Of a stretch of 64,000 nt of DNA, positions 47,062 through 59,924 are shown piece by piece. The translations under genes and the position numbers were made by a program. The stretch is taken from contig NC_079881.1 of assembly GCF_029227915.1 (NCBI RefSeq), forward strand, positions 806,001 to 870,000. The letters are read 5' to 3'. The DNA comes from Hydractinia symbiolongicarpus. Its lineage: Eukaryota > Cnidaria > Hydrozoa > Anthoathecata > Hydractiniidae. The notes beneath the pieces are model-generated. The model made no database searches. It was not told the DNA's origin and worked only from the letters and a program-made list of their open reading frames with translations. Numbering within the stretch: position 1 is the first letter of the stretch; each line of letters starts with the position of its first letter.

Positions 47062-49492
47062 ATCACTAAAACGCATGAGACTTGTAGTTTTCAGAAATGT
47101 TTTCATTTTTAATGAGACGCTTAATGAAAGTGGTTTAATCGCTGGCAAACGAAAACCCGCGATTTCCCGTACATCCCGGGCCTGGCCCGTATAGTCGAAT
47201 GTATACAAAGAAAGTACCCAGGGAGTAAACTCATTTCCGGAACGATTTTTTAAATTATTATTTAACCACTAAAGCCCATGAGACTTGTAGTTTTTAAAAA
47301 TGTTTTCACTTTTGATGACACGCTGAATAAAAGAAGTTTAATCGCCGGCAAACGAAAACCCGTAATTTCCCGTAAATCCCCGACTAGGCCCGTACTGTCA
47401 AAAGTATACAAAGAAAGTACCCAGGGAGTAAACGCATTTCCCGAACGATTTTTTAAATTATTTTTTCATCACTAAAACGCATGAGACTTGTAGTTTTTAG
47501 AAATGTTTTCATTTTTGATGAGACGCTTAATGAAAGTGGTTTAATCGCCGGCAAACGAAAACCCGCGATTTCCCGTACATCCCGGGTTTGGCCCGTATAG
47601 TCGAATGTATACAAAGAAAGTACCCAGGGAGTAAACTCATTTCCCGAACGATTTTTTAAATTATTATTTAACCACTAAAGCCCATGAGACTTGTAGTTTT
47701 TACAAATGTTTTCATTTTTGATGAGACGCTGAATAAAAGGAGTTTAATCGCCGGCAAACGAAAACCCGCGACTTCCCGTAAATCCCTGACTCGGCCCGTA
47801 TAGTCAAAAGTATACAAAGAAAGTACCCAGGGAGTAAACTCATTTCCAAAACGATTTTTTAAATTATCTTTTCACCACTAAAACGCATGAGACTTGTAGT
47901 TTTCAGAAATGTTTTCATTTTTGATAAGACGCTGAATAAAAGAAGTTTAATCGCCGGCAAACGAAACCCCGCCATTTCCCGTAAACCCCGGACTCGACCC
48001 GTATAGTCAAAAGTATACAAAGAAAGTACCCAGGGAGTAAACTCATTTCCCGAACGATTTTTTAAATTATTTTTTCATCACTAAAACGCATGAGACTTGT
48101 AGTTTTCAGAAATGTTTTCATTTTTGATGAGACGCTTAATGAAAGTGGTTTAATAGCCCGCAAACGAAAACCCGCGATTTCCAGTAAACCCCGGACTCGG
48201 CCTGTATAGTCAAAAGTATACAAAGAAAGTACCCAGGGACTAATTTCCCGAACGATTTTTTAAAATATTTTTTCACCGCTAAAACGCATGAGACTTGTAG
48301 TTTTCAAAAATGTTTTCATTTTTGATGAGACGCTGAATAAAAGAAGTTTAATCGCCGGCAAACGAAAACCTGCGATTTCCCGTAAATCCTGGACTCGGCC
48401 AATATAGTCAAAAGTATACAAAGAAAGTACCCTGGGAGTAAACTCATTACCCGAACGATTTTTTAAATTATTATTTAACCACTAAAGCCCATGAGACTTG
48501 TAGTTTTTAAAAATGTTTTCACTTTTGATGACACGCTGAATAAAAGAAGTTTAATCGCCGGCAAACGAAAACCCGCTATTTCCCATAAACCCTGGACTCG
48601 GCCCGTATAGTCAAAAGTATACAAAGAAAGTACCCAGGGAGTAAACTCATTTCCCGAACGATTTTTTAAATTATTTTTTCACCACTAAAACGCATGAGAC
48701 TTGTAGTTTACAAAAATGTTTTCATTTTTGATGAGACGCTGAATAAAAGAAGTTTAATCGCCGGCAAACGAAAACCTGCGATTTCCCGTAAATCCTGGAC
48801 TCGGCCAATATAGTCAAAAGTATACAAAGAAAGTACCCTGGGAGTAAACTCATTACCCGAACGATTTTTTAAATTATTATTTCACCACTAAAGCCCACGA
48901 GACTATTAGTTTTTAAAAATGTTTTCATTTTTGATGAGACGCTGAATAAAAGAAGTTTAATCGCCGGCAAACGAAAACCCGCGACATCCCGTAAATCCCG
49001 GACTCGGCCCGTATAGTCAAAAGTATACAAAGAAAGTACCCAGGGAGTAAACTCATTTCCCGAACGATTTTTTAAATTATTTTTTCATCATTAAAACGCA
49101 TGAGACTTGTAGTTTTCAGAAATGTTTTCATTTTTGATGAGACGCTTAATGAAAGTGATTTAATCGCTGGCAAACGAAAACCCGCGATTTCCCGTACATC
49201 CCGGGCCTGGCCCGTATAGTCGAATGTATACAAAGAAAGTACCCAGGGAGTAAACTCATTTCCGGAACGATTTTTTAAATTATTATTTAACCACTAAAGC
49301 CCATGAGACTTGTAGTTTTTAAAAATGTTTTCACTTTTGATGACACGCTGAATAAAAGAAGTTTAATCGTCGGCAAACGAAAACCCGTAACTTCCCGTAA
49401 ATCCCCAACTCGGCCCGTATAGTCAAAAGTATACAAAGAAAGTACCCAGGGAGTAAACGCATTTCCCGAACGATTTTTTAAATTATTTTTTC
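47062..49492 (+). repeat. Twelve-monomer segment, copy 2
   Basis: Downstream partner of 44428-46858. The 5-bp loss in GGGACTAATTTCCCG recurs at 48237, and GACTATTAG recurs at 48901, exactly 2634 bp later. Private changes include GACTAGGCCCGTACTGTC near 47385. Confidence 0.88.
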
Positions 49493-50397
49493 ATCACTAA
49501 AACGCATGAGACTTGTAGTTTTTAGAAATGTTTTAATTTTTGATGAGACGCTTAATGAAAGTGGTTTAATCGCCGGCAAACGAAAACCCGCGATTTCCCG
49601 TACATCCCGGGTTTGGCCCGTATAGTCGAATGTATACAAAGAAAGTACCCAGGGAGTAAACTCATTTCCCGAACGATTTTTTAAATTATTATTTAACCAC
49701 TAAAGCCCATGAGACTTGTAGTTTTTAAAAATGTTTTCATTTTTGATGAGACGCTGAATAAAAGGAGTTCAATCGCCGGCAAACGAAAACCCGCGACTTC
49801 CCGTAAATCCCTGACTCGGCCCGTATAGTCAAAAGTATACAAAGAAAGTACCCAGGGAGTAAACTCATTTCCAAAACGATTTTTTAAATTATCTTTTCAC
49901 TACTAAAACGCATGACACTTGTTGTTTTCAAAAATGTTTTCATTTTTGATAAGACGCTGAATAAAAGAAGTTTAATCGCCGGCAAACGAAACCCCGCCAT
50001 TTCCCGTAAACCCCGGACTCAGCCCGTATAGTCAAAAGTTTACAAAGAAAGTACCCAGGGAGTAAACTTATTTCCCGAACGATTGTTTAAATTATTATTT
50101 CACCACTAAAACGCATGACACTTGTAGTTTTCAAAAATGTTTTCATTTTTGATGAGACGCTTAATGAAAGTGGTTTATTCGCCGGCAAACGAAAACCCGC
50201 GATTTCCCGTAAATCCCGGGCTTGGCCCGTATAGTCGAATGTATACAAAGAAAGTACCCTGTGAGTAAACTCATTTCCAAAACGATTTTTTAAATTATCT
50301 TTTCACCACTAAAACGCATGAGACTTGTAGTTTTCAGAAATGTTTTCATTTTTGATGAGACGCTGAATAAAAGAAGTTTAATTGCCGGCAAACGAAA

Positions 50398-52020
50398 ACC
50401 CCCGATTTCCCGTAAATCCCGGACTCGGCCCGTATAGTCAAAAGTATACAAAGAAAGTACCCAGGGAGTAAACTCATTTCCCGAACGAGTTTTTATATTA
50501 TTATTTCACCACTAAAGCCCATGAGACTTGTAGTTTTTAAAAATGTTTTCGTTTTTGATGAGATGCTGAATATAAGAAGTTTAATCGCCGGCAAAAGAAA
50601 ACCCGCGATTTCCCGTAAATCCCGGACTCGGACCGTATAGTCAAAAGTATACAAAAAAGGTACCCAGGGAGTAAACTCATTTCCCGAACGATTTTTTTAA
50701 TTATTTTTTCATCACTAAAACGCATGAGACTTGTAGTTCTCAGAAATATTTTCATTTTTGATAAAACGCTTAATGAAAGTGGTTTAATCGCCGGCAAACG
50801 AAAACCCGCCATTTCCCGTAAATCCCGGGCTTGGCTTGTATAGTCGAATGTATACAAAGAAAGTACCCTGTGGGTAAACTCATTTCCCGAACGATTTTTT
50901 AAATTATTTTTTCTACACTAAAACGCATGAGACTTGTAGTTTACAAAAATGTTTTCATTTTTGATGAGACGCTGAATAAAAGAAGTTTAATCGCCGGCAA
51001 ACGAAAACCTGCGATTTCCCGTAAATCCTGGACTCCGCCCGTATAGTCAAAAGTATACAAAGAAAGTACCCTGGGAGTAAACTCATTTCCCGAACGATTT
51101 TTTAAATTATTATTTCACCACTAAAGCCCATGAGACTTGTAGTTTTTAAAAATGTTTTCATTTTTGATGAGACGCTGAATACAAGAAGTTTAATCGCCGG
51201 CAAACGAAAACCCGCGACTTCCCGTAAATCCCGGACTCGGCCCGTATAGTCAAAAATATACAAAGAAAGTACCCAGGGAGTAAACTCATTTCCAAAACGA
51301 TTTTTTAAATTATCTTTTCACCACTAAAACGCATGACACTAGTAGTTTTCAAAAATGTTTTCATTTCTGATGAGACGCTGAATAAAAGAGGTTTAATCGC
51401 CGGCAAACGAAAACCCGCCATTTCCCGTAAACCCCGGACTCGGCCCGTATAGTCAAAAGTATACAAAGAAAGTACCCAGGGAGTAAACTTATTTCCCGAA
51501 CGATTATTTAAATTATTATTTCACCACTAAAGCCCACGAAACTTGTAGTTTTTAAAAATGTTTTCATTTTTGATGAGACGCTGAATAAAAGAAGTTTAAT
51601 CGCCGGCAAACGAAAACCCGCGATTTCCCGTAAATCCCGGACTCGGCCCGTATAGTCAAAAGTATACAAAGAAGGTAACCAGGGAGTAAACTCATTTCCC
51701 GAACGATTTTTTAAATTATTTTTTCACCACTAAAACGCATGACACTTGTAGTTTTCAGAAATGTTTTCATTTTTGATGAGACGCTTAATGAAAGTGGTTT
51801 AATCGCCGGCAAACGAAAACCCGCGATTTCCCGTAATTCCCGGGCTTGGCCCGTATAGTCGAATGTATACAAAGAAAGTACCCTGTGAGTAAACTCATTT
51901 CCAAAACGTTTTTTTTAAATTATCTTTTCACCACTAAAACGCATGAGACTTGTAGTTTTCAGAAATGTTTTCATTTTTGATGAGACGCTGAATAAAAGAA
52001 GTTTAATCGCCGGCAAACGA
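50398..52020 (+). repeat. 1.6 kb segment, copy 1 of a 7904-bp-offset duplication
   Basis: About eight monomers. Marks at 50487 (GAGTTTTTATATTATT), 51367 (CTGATGAGACG after CATTT) and about 51905 (CGTTTTTTTTAAATTATC) each recur exactly 7904 bp downstream. The edges are approximate. Confidence 0.82.
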
Positions 52021-52741
52021 AAACCTGCGATTTCCCGTAAATCCTGGACTCGGCCAATATAGTCAAAAGTATACAAAGAAAGTACCCAGGGAGTAAACTC
52101 ATTTCCCGAACGATTTTTTAAATTATTTTTTCATCACTAAAACGCATGAGACTTGTAGTTTTTAAAAATGTTTTCATTTTTGATGAGACGCTGAATAAAA
52201 GAAGTTTAATCGCCGGCAAACGAAAACCCGCGACATCCCGTAAATCCCGGACTCGGCCCGTATAGTCAAAAGTATACAAAGAAAGTACCCAGGGAGTAAA
52301 CTCATTTCCCGAACGATTTTTTAAATTATTTTTTCATCACTAAAACGCATGAGACTTGTAGTTTTCAGAAATGTTTTCATTTTTGATGAGACGCTTAATG
52401 AAAGTGGTTTAATCGCTGGCAAACGAAAACCCGCGATTTCCCGTACATCCCGGGCTTGGCCCGTATAGTCGAATGTATACAAAGAAAGTACCCAGGGAGT
52501 AAACTCATTTCCGGAACGATTTTTTAAATTATTTTTTAACCACTAAAGCCCATGAGACTTGTAGTTTTTAAAAATGTTTTCATTTTTGATGACACGCTGA
52601 ATAAAAGAAGTTTAATCGCCGGCAAACGAAAACCCGTAACTTCCCGTAAATCCCCGACTCGGCCCGTATAGTCAAAAGTATACAAAGAAAGTACCCAGGG
52701 AGTAAACTCATTTCCCGAACGATTTTTTAAATTATTTTTTC

Positions 52742-52944
52742 ACCACTAAAACGCATGAGACTTGTAGTTTTCAGAAATGTTTTCATTTTTGATGAGACGC
52801 TTAGTGAAAGTGGTTTAATCGCCGGCAAACGAAAACCCCCGATTTCCCGTAAATCCCGGACTCGGCCCGTATAGTCAAAAGTATACAAAGAAAGTACCCA
52901 GGGAGTAAACTCATTTCCCGAACGAGTTTTTATATTATTATTTC
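52742..52944 (+). repeat. Mosaic D/A monomer
   Basis: The first half is D-type (CTTAGTGAAAGTGGTTTAATC) and the second half A-type (GGACTCGGCCCG, GTCAAAAGTATAC, CCCAGGGAG), joined across the GCCGGCAAACGAAAACC core. Copies of this recombinant recur in R6 near 55830, 57048 and 58265. Confidence 0.78.
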
Positions 52945-54960
52945 ACCACTAAAGCCCATGAGACTTGTAGTTTTTAAAAATGTTTTCGTTTTTGATGAGA
53001 TGCTGAATAAAAGAAGTTTAATCGCCGGCAAAAGAAAACCCGCGATTTCCCGTAAATCCCGGACTCGGACCGTATAGTCAAAAGTATACAAAGAAGGTAC
53101 CCAGGGAGTAAACTCATTTCCCGAACGATTTTTTTAATTATTTTTTCATCACTAAAACGCATGAGACTTGTAGTTCTCAGAAATATTTTCATTTTTGATG
53201 AAACGCTTAATGAATGTGGTTTAATCGCCGGCAAACGAAAACCCGCCATTTCCCGTAAATCCCGGACTCGGCCCGTATAGTCAAAAGTATACAAAGAAAG
53301 TACCCAGGGAGTAAACTCATTTCCAAAACGATTTTTTAAATTATCTTTTCACCACTAAAACGCATGACACTTGTAGTTTTCAAAAATGTTTTCATTTCTG
53401 ATGAGACGCTGAATAAAAGAGGTTTAATCGCCGGCAAACGAAAACCCGCCATTTCCCGTAAACCCCGGACTCGGCCCGTATAGTCAAAAGTATACAAAGA
53501 AAGTACCCATTCCCGAACGATTATTTAAATTATTATTTCACCACTAAAGCCCACGAAACTTGTAGTTTTTAAAAATGTTTTCATTTTTGATGAGACGCTG
53601 AATAAAAGAAGTTTAATCGCCGGCAAACGAAAACCCGCGATTTCCCGTAAATCCCGGACTCGGCCCGTATAGTCAAAAGTATACAAAGAAGGTAACCAGG
53701 GAGTAAACTCATTTCCCGAACGATTTTTTAAATTATTTTTTCACCACTAAAACGCATGACACTTGTAGTTTTCAGAAATGTTTTCATTTTTGATGAGACG
53801 CTTAATGAAAGTGGTTTAATCGCCGGCAAACTAAAACCCGCGATTTCCCGTAATTCCCGGGCTTGGCCCGTATAGTCGAATGTATACAAAGAAAGTACCC
53901 TGTGAGTAAACTCATTTCCAAAACGTTTTTTTTAAATTATCTTTTCACCACTAAAACGCATGAGACTTGTAGTTTTCAGAAATGTTTTCATTTTTGATGA
54001 GACGCTGAATAAAAGAAGTTTAATCGCCGGCAAACGAAAACCTGCGATTTCCCGTAAATCCTGGACTCGGCCAATATAGTCAAAAGTATACAAAGAAAGT
54101 ACCCTGGGAGTAAACTCATTACCCGAACGATTTTTTAAATTATTATTTCACCACTAAAGCCCACGAGACTATTAGTTTTTAAAAATGTTTTCATTTTTGA
54201 TGAGACGCTGAATAAAAGAAGTTTAATCGCCGGCAAACGAAAACCCGCGACATCCCGTAAATCCCGGACTCGGCCCGTATAGTCAAAAGTATACAAAGAA
54301 AGTACCCAGGGAGTAAACTCATTTCCCGAACGATTTTTTAAATTATTTTTTCATCACTAAAACGCATGAGACTTGTAGTTTTCAGAAATGTTTTCATTTT
54401 TGATGAGACGCTTAATGAAAGTGGTTTAATCGCTGGCAAACGAAAACCCGCAATTTCCCGTACATCCCGGGCTTGGCCCGTATAGTCGAATGTTTACAAA
54501 GAAAGTACCCAGGGAGTAAACTCATTTCCGGAACGATTTTTTAAATTATTATTTAACCACTAAAGCCCATGAGACTTGTAGTTTTTAAAAATGTTTTCAC
54601 TTTTGATGACACGCTGAATAAAAGAAGTTTAATCGCCGGCAAACGAAAACCCGTAACTTCTCGTAAATCCCCGACTCGGCCCGTATAGTCAAAAGTATAC
54701 AATGAAAGTACCCAGGGAGTAAACGCATTTCCCGAACGATTTTTTAAATTATTTTTTCATCACTAAAACGCATGAGACTTGTAGTTTTTAGAAATGTTTT
54801 CATTTTTGATGAGACGCTTAATGAAAGTGGTTTAATCGCCGGCAAACGAAAACCCGCGATTTCCCGTACATCCCGGATTTGGCCCGTATAGTCGAATGTA
54901 TACAAAGAAAGTACCCAGGGAGTAAACTCTTTTCCCGAACGATTTTTTAAATTATTATTT

Positions 54961-56177
54961 AACCACCAAAGCCCATGAGACTTGTAGTTTTTAAAAATGT
55001 TTTCATTTTTGATGAGACGCTGAATAAAAGGAGTTTAATCGCCGGCAAACGAAAACCCGCGACTTCCCCTAAATCCCTGACTCGGCCCGTATAGTCAAAA
55101 GTATACAAAGAAAGTACCCAGGGAGTAAACTCATTTCCAAAACGATTTTTTAAATTATCTTTTCACCACTAAAACGCATGACACTTGTAGTTTTCAAAAA
55201 TGTTTTCATTTTTGATAAGACGCTGAATAAAGGAAGTTTAATCGCCGGCAAACGAAACCCCGCCATTTCCCGTAAACCCCGGACTCAGCCCGTATAGTCA
55301 AAAGTATACAAAGAAATACCCAGGGAGTAAACTTATTTCCCGAACGATTGTTTAAATTATTATTTCACCACTAAAACGCATGACACTTGTAGTTTTCAGA
55401 AATGTTTTCATTTTTGATGAGACGCTTAATGAAAGTGGTTTATTCGCCGGCAAACGAAAACCCGCGATTTCCCGTAAATCCCGGGCTTGGCCCGTATAGT
55501 CGAATGTATACAAAGAAAGTACCCTGTGAGTAAACTCATTTCCAAAACGATTTTTTAAATTATCTTTTCACCACTAAAACGCATGAGACTTGTAGTTTTC
55601 AGAAATGTTTTCATTTTTGATGAGACGCTGAATAAAAGAAGTTTAATCGCCGGCAAACGAAAACCCGCAACTTCCCGTAAATCCCCGACTCGGCCCGTAT
55701 AGTCAAAAGTATACAAAGAAAGTACCCAGGGAGTAAACTCATTTCCCGAACGATTTTTTAAATTATTTTTTCACCACTAAAACGCATGAGACTTGTAGTT
55801 TTCAGAAATGTTTTCATTTTTGATGAGACGCTTAGTGAAAGTGGTTTAATCGCCGGCAAACGAAAACCCCCGATTTCCCGTAAATCCCGGACTCGGCCCG
55901 TATAGTCAAAAGAATACAAAGAAAGTACCCAGGGAGTAAACGCATTTCCCGAACGATTTTTTAAATTATTTTTTCATCACTAAAACGCATGAGACTTGTA
56001 GTTTTTAGAAATGTTTTCATTTTTGATGAGACGCTTAATGAAAGTGGTTTAATCGCCGGCAAACGAAAACCCGCGATTTCCCGTACATCCCGGGTTTGGC
56101 CCGTATAGTCGAATGTATACAAAGAAAGTACCCAGGGAGTAAACTCATTTCCCGAACGATTTTTTAAATTATTATTT
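54961..56177 (+). repeat. Hexamer HOR, copy 1 (1217 bp)
   Basis: Starts at AACCACCAAAGCCC. Six monomers follow in fixed order, including TTTTGATAAGACG (55214), GATTGTTTAAATTATT and a D/A mosaic. A 2-bp loss (AAAGAAATACCC) near 55315 is private to this copy. Confidence 0.87.
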
Positions 56178-57395
56178 AACCACCAAAGCCCATGAGACTT
56201 GTAGTTTTTAAAAATGTTTTCATTTTTGATGAGACGCTGAATAAAAGGAGTTTAATCGCCGGCAAACGAAAACCCGCGACTTCCCGTAAATCCCTGACTC
56301 GGCCCGTATAGTCAAAAGTATACAAAGAAAGTACCCAGGGAGTAAACTCATTTCCAAAACGATTTTATAAATTATCTTTTCACCACTAAAACGCATGACA
56401 CTTGTAGTTTTCAAAAATGTTTTCATTTTTGATAAGACGCTGAATAAAAGAAGTTTAATCGCCGGCAAACGAAACCCCGCCATTTCCCGTAAACCCCGGA
56501 CTCAGCCCGTATAGTCAAAAGTATACAAAGAAAGTACCCAGGGAGTAAACTTATTTCCCGAACGATTGTTTAAATTATTATTTCACCACTAAAACGCATG
56601 ACACTTGTAGTTTTCAGAAATGTTTTCATTTTTGATGAGACGCTTAATGAAAGTGGTTTAATCGCCGGCAAACGAAAACCCGCGATTTCCCGTAAATCCC
56701 GGGCTTGGCCCGTATAGTCGAATGTATACAAAGAAAGTACCCTGTGAGTAAACTCATTTCCAAAACGATTTTTTAAATTATCTTTTCACCACTAAAACGC
56801 ATGAGACTTGTAGTTTTCAGAAATGTTTTCATTTTTGATGAGACGCTGAATAAAAGAAGTTTAATCGCCGGCAAACGAAAACCCGCAACTTCCCGTAAAT
56901 CCCCGACTCGGCCCGTATAGTCAAAAGTATACAAAGAAAGTACCCAGGGAGTAAACTCATTTCCCGAACGATTTTTTAAATTATTTTTTCACCACTAAAA
57001 CGCATGAGACTTGTAGTTTTCAGAAATGTTTTCATTTTTGATGAGACGCTTAGTGAAAGTGGTTTAATCGCCGGCAAACGAAAACCCCCGATTTCCCGTA
57101 AATCCCGGACTCGGCCCGTATAGTCAAAAGAATTCAAAGAAAGTACCCAGGGAGTAAACGCATTTCCCGAACGATTTTTTAAATTATTTTTTCATCACTA
57201 AAACGCATGAGACTTGTAGTTTTTAGAAATGTTTTCATTTTTGATGAGACGCTTAATGAAAGTGGTTTAATCGCCGGCAAACGAAAACCCGCGATTTCCC
57301 GTACATCCCGGGTTTGGCCCGTATAGTCGAATGTATACAAAGAAAGTACCCAGGGAGTAAACTCATTTCCCAAACGATTTTTTAAATTATTATTT
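56178..57395 (+). repeat. Hexamer HOR, copy 2 (1218 bp)
   Basis: Second hexamer with the same order; GATAAGACG lies at 56431. Its last units have GAATTCAAAG near 57130 where the preceding copy has GAATACAAAG. Confidence 0.87.
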
Positions 57396-58340
57396 AACCA
57401 CCAAAGCCCATGAGACTTGTAGTTTTTAAAAATGTTTTCATTTTTGATGAGACGCTGAATAAAAGGAGTTTAATCGCCGGCAAACGAAAACCCGCGACTT
57501 CCCGTAAATCCCTGACTCGGCCCGTATAGTCAAAAGTATACAAAGAAAGTACCCAGGGAGTAAACTCATTTCCAAAACGATTTTTTAAATTATCTTTTCA
57601 CCACTAAAACGCATGACACTTGTAGTTTTCAAAAATGTTTTCATTTTTGATAAGACGCTGAATAAAAGAAGTTTAATCGCCGGCAAACGAAACCCCGCCA
57701 TTTCCCGTAAACCCCGGACTCAGCCCGTATAGTCAAAAGTATACAAAGAAAGTACCCAGGGAGTAAACTTATTTCCCGAACGATTGTTTAAATTATTATT
57801 TCACCACTAAAACGCATGACACTTGTAGTTTTCAGAAATGTTTTCATTTTTGATGAGACGCTTAATGAAAGTGGTTTAATCGCCGGCAAACGAAAACCCG
57901 CGATTTCCCGTAAATCCCGGGCTTGGCCCGTATAGTCGAATGTATACAAAGAAAGTACCCTGTGAGTAAACTCATTTCCAAAACGATTTTTTAAATTATC
58001 TTTTCACCACTAAAACGCATGAGACTTGTAGTTTTCAGAAATGTTTTCATTTTTGATGAGACGCTGAATAAAAGAAGTTTAATCGCCGGCAAACGAAAAC
58101 CCGCAACTTCCCGTAAATCCCCGACTCGGCCCGTATAGTCAAAAGTATACAAAGAAAGTACCCAGGGAGTAAACTCATTTCCCGAACGATTTTTTAAATT
58201 ATTTTTTCACCACTAAAACGCATGAGACTTGTAGTTTTCAGAAATGTTTTCATTTTTGATGAGACGCTTAGTGAAAGTGGTTTAATCGCCGGCAAACGAA
58301 AACCCCCGATTTCCCGTAAATCCCGGACTCGGCCCGTATA
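57396..58340 (+). repeat. Hexamer HOR, incomplete copy 3
   Basis: Third copy, with GATAAGACG at 57649. After about 58340 the order changes to the segment marked by GAGTTTTTATATTATT, so the copy ends within its last unit. Confidence 0.82.
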
Positions 58341-59924
58341 GTCAAAAGTATACAAAGAAAGTACCCAGGAAGTAAACTCATTTCCCGAACGAGTTTTTAT
58401 ATTATTATTTCACCACTAAAGCCCATGAGACTTGTAGTTTTTAAAAATGTTTTCGTTTTTGATGAGATGCTGAATAAAAGAAGTTTAATCGCCGGCAAAA
58501 GAAAACCCGCGATTTCCCGTAAATCCCGGACTCGGACCGTTTAGTCAAAAGTATACAAAGAAGGTACCCAGGGAGTAAACTCATTTCCCGAACGATTTTT
58601 TTAATTATTTTTTCATCACTAAAACGCATGAGACTTGTAGTTCTCAGAAATGTTTTCATTTTTGATGAAACGCTTAATGAAAGTGGTTTAATCGCCGGCA
58701 AACGAAAACCCGCCATTTCCCGTAAATCCCGGGCTTGGCTTGTATAGTCGAATGTATACAAAGAAAGTACTCTGTGGGTAAACTCATTTCCCGAACGATT
58801 TTTTAAATTATATTTTCTACACTAAAACGCATGAGACTTGTAGTTTACAAAAATGTTTTCATTTTTGATGAGACGCTGAATAAAAGAAGTTTAATCGCCG
58901 GCAAACGAAAACCTGCGATTTCCCGTAAATCCTGGACTCGGCCCGTATAGTCAAAAGCATACAAAGAAAGTACCCTGGGAGTAAACTCATTTCCCGAACG
59001 ATTTTTTAAATTATTATTTCACCACTAAAGCCCATGAGACTTGTAGTTTTTAAAAATGTTTTTATTTTTGATGAGACGCTGAATAAAAAAAGTTTAATCG
59101 CCGGCAAAGGAAAACCCGCGACTTCCCGTAAATCCCGGACTCGGCCCGTATAGTCAAAAGTATACAAAGAAAGTACCCAGGGAGTAAACTCATTTCCAAA
59201 ACGATTTTTTAAATTATCTTTTCACCACTAAAACGCATGACACTTGTAGTTTTCAAAAATGTTTTCATTTCTGATGAGACGCTGAATAAAAGAGGTTTAA
59301 TCGCCGGCAAACGAAAACCCGCCATTTCCCGTAACCCCGGAGTCGGCCCGTATAGTCAAAAGTATACAAAGAAAGTACCCAGGGAGTAAACTTATTTCCC
59401 GAACGATTATTTAAATTATTATTTCACCACTAAAGCCCACGAAACTTGTAGTTTTTAAAAATGTTTTCATTTTTGATGAGACGCTGAATAAAAGAAGTTT
59501 AATCGCCGGCAAACGAAAACCCGCGATTTCCCGTAAATCCCGGACTCGGCCCGTATAGTCAAAAGTATACAAAGAAGGTAACCAGGGAGTAAACTCATTT
59601 CCCGAACGATTTTTTAAATTATTTTTTCACCACTAAAACGCATGACACTTGTAGTTTTCAGAAATGTTTTCATTTTTGATGAGACGCTTAATGAAAGTGG
59701 TTTAATCGCCGGCAAACGAAAACCCGCGATTTACCGTAATTCCCGGGCTTGGCCCGTATAGTCGAATGTATACAAAGAAAGTACCCTGTGAGTAAACTCA
59801 TTTCCAAAACGTTTTTTTTAAATTATCTTTTCACCACAAAAACGCATGAGACTTGTAGTTTTCAGAAATGTTTTCATTTTTGATGAGACGCTGAATAAAA
59901 GAAGTTTAATCGCCGGCAAACGAA
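58302..59924 (+). repeat. 1.6 kb segment, copy 2 of the 7904-bp-offset duplication
   Basis: Partner of 50398-52020: marks lie at 58391, 59271 and about 59809. Private changes include TGAATAAAAAAAGTTTAATC near 59083 and GTAACCCCGGAGTCGG near 59330. The match ends near 59924, where CCCGCGACTTCCC replaces CCTGCGATTTCCC. Confidence 0.82.

Larger units (their letters stand above)
41376..50100 (+). repeat. Domain R5: CACTTTTGATGACACGC family with 13-mer period
   Basis: The R4 dimers stop, and a new set of monomers begins with an odd unit (TTTGAACCACTAAAGCCCACG). Many A units now carry two linked changes, CACTTTTGATGACACGC in place of CATTTTTGATGAGACGC. Other markers are TCCCATAAACCCC, GGCCAATATAG, GGGACTAAAC, AATAGCCGGC and GAGACTATTAG. 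A 12-monomer stretch recurs at 2634 bp. Confidence 0.85.

Noticed and set aside
57128-57136. GAATTC and the GGTACC sites created by point changes
   Set aside because: Ordinary single-base variants of GTATAC and GTACCC. They are useful as markers but carry no sign of function.
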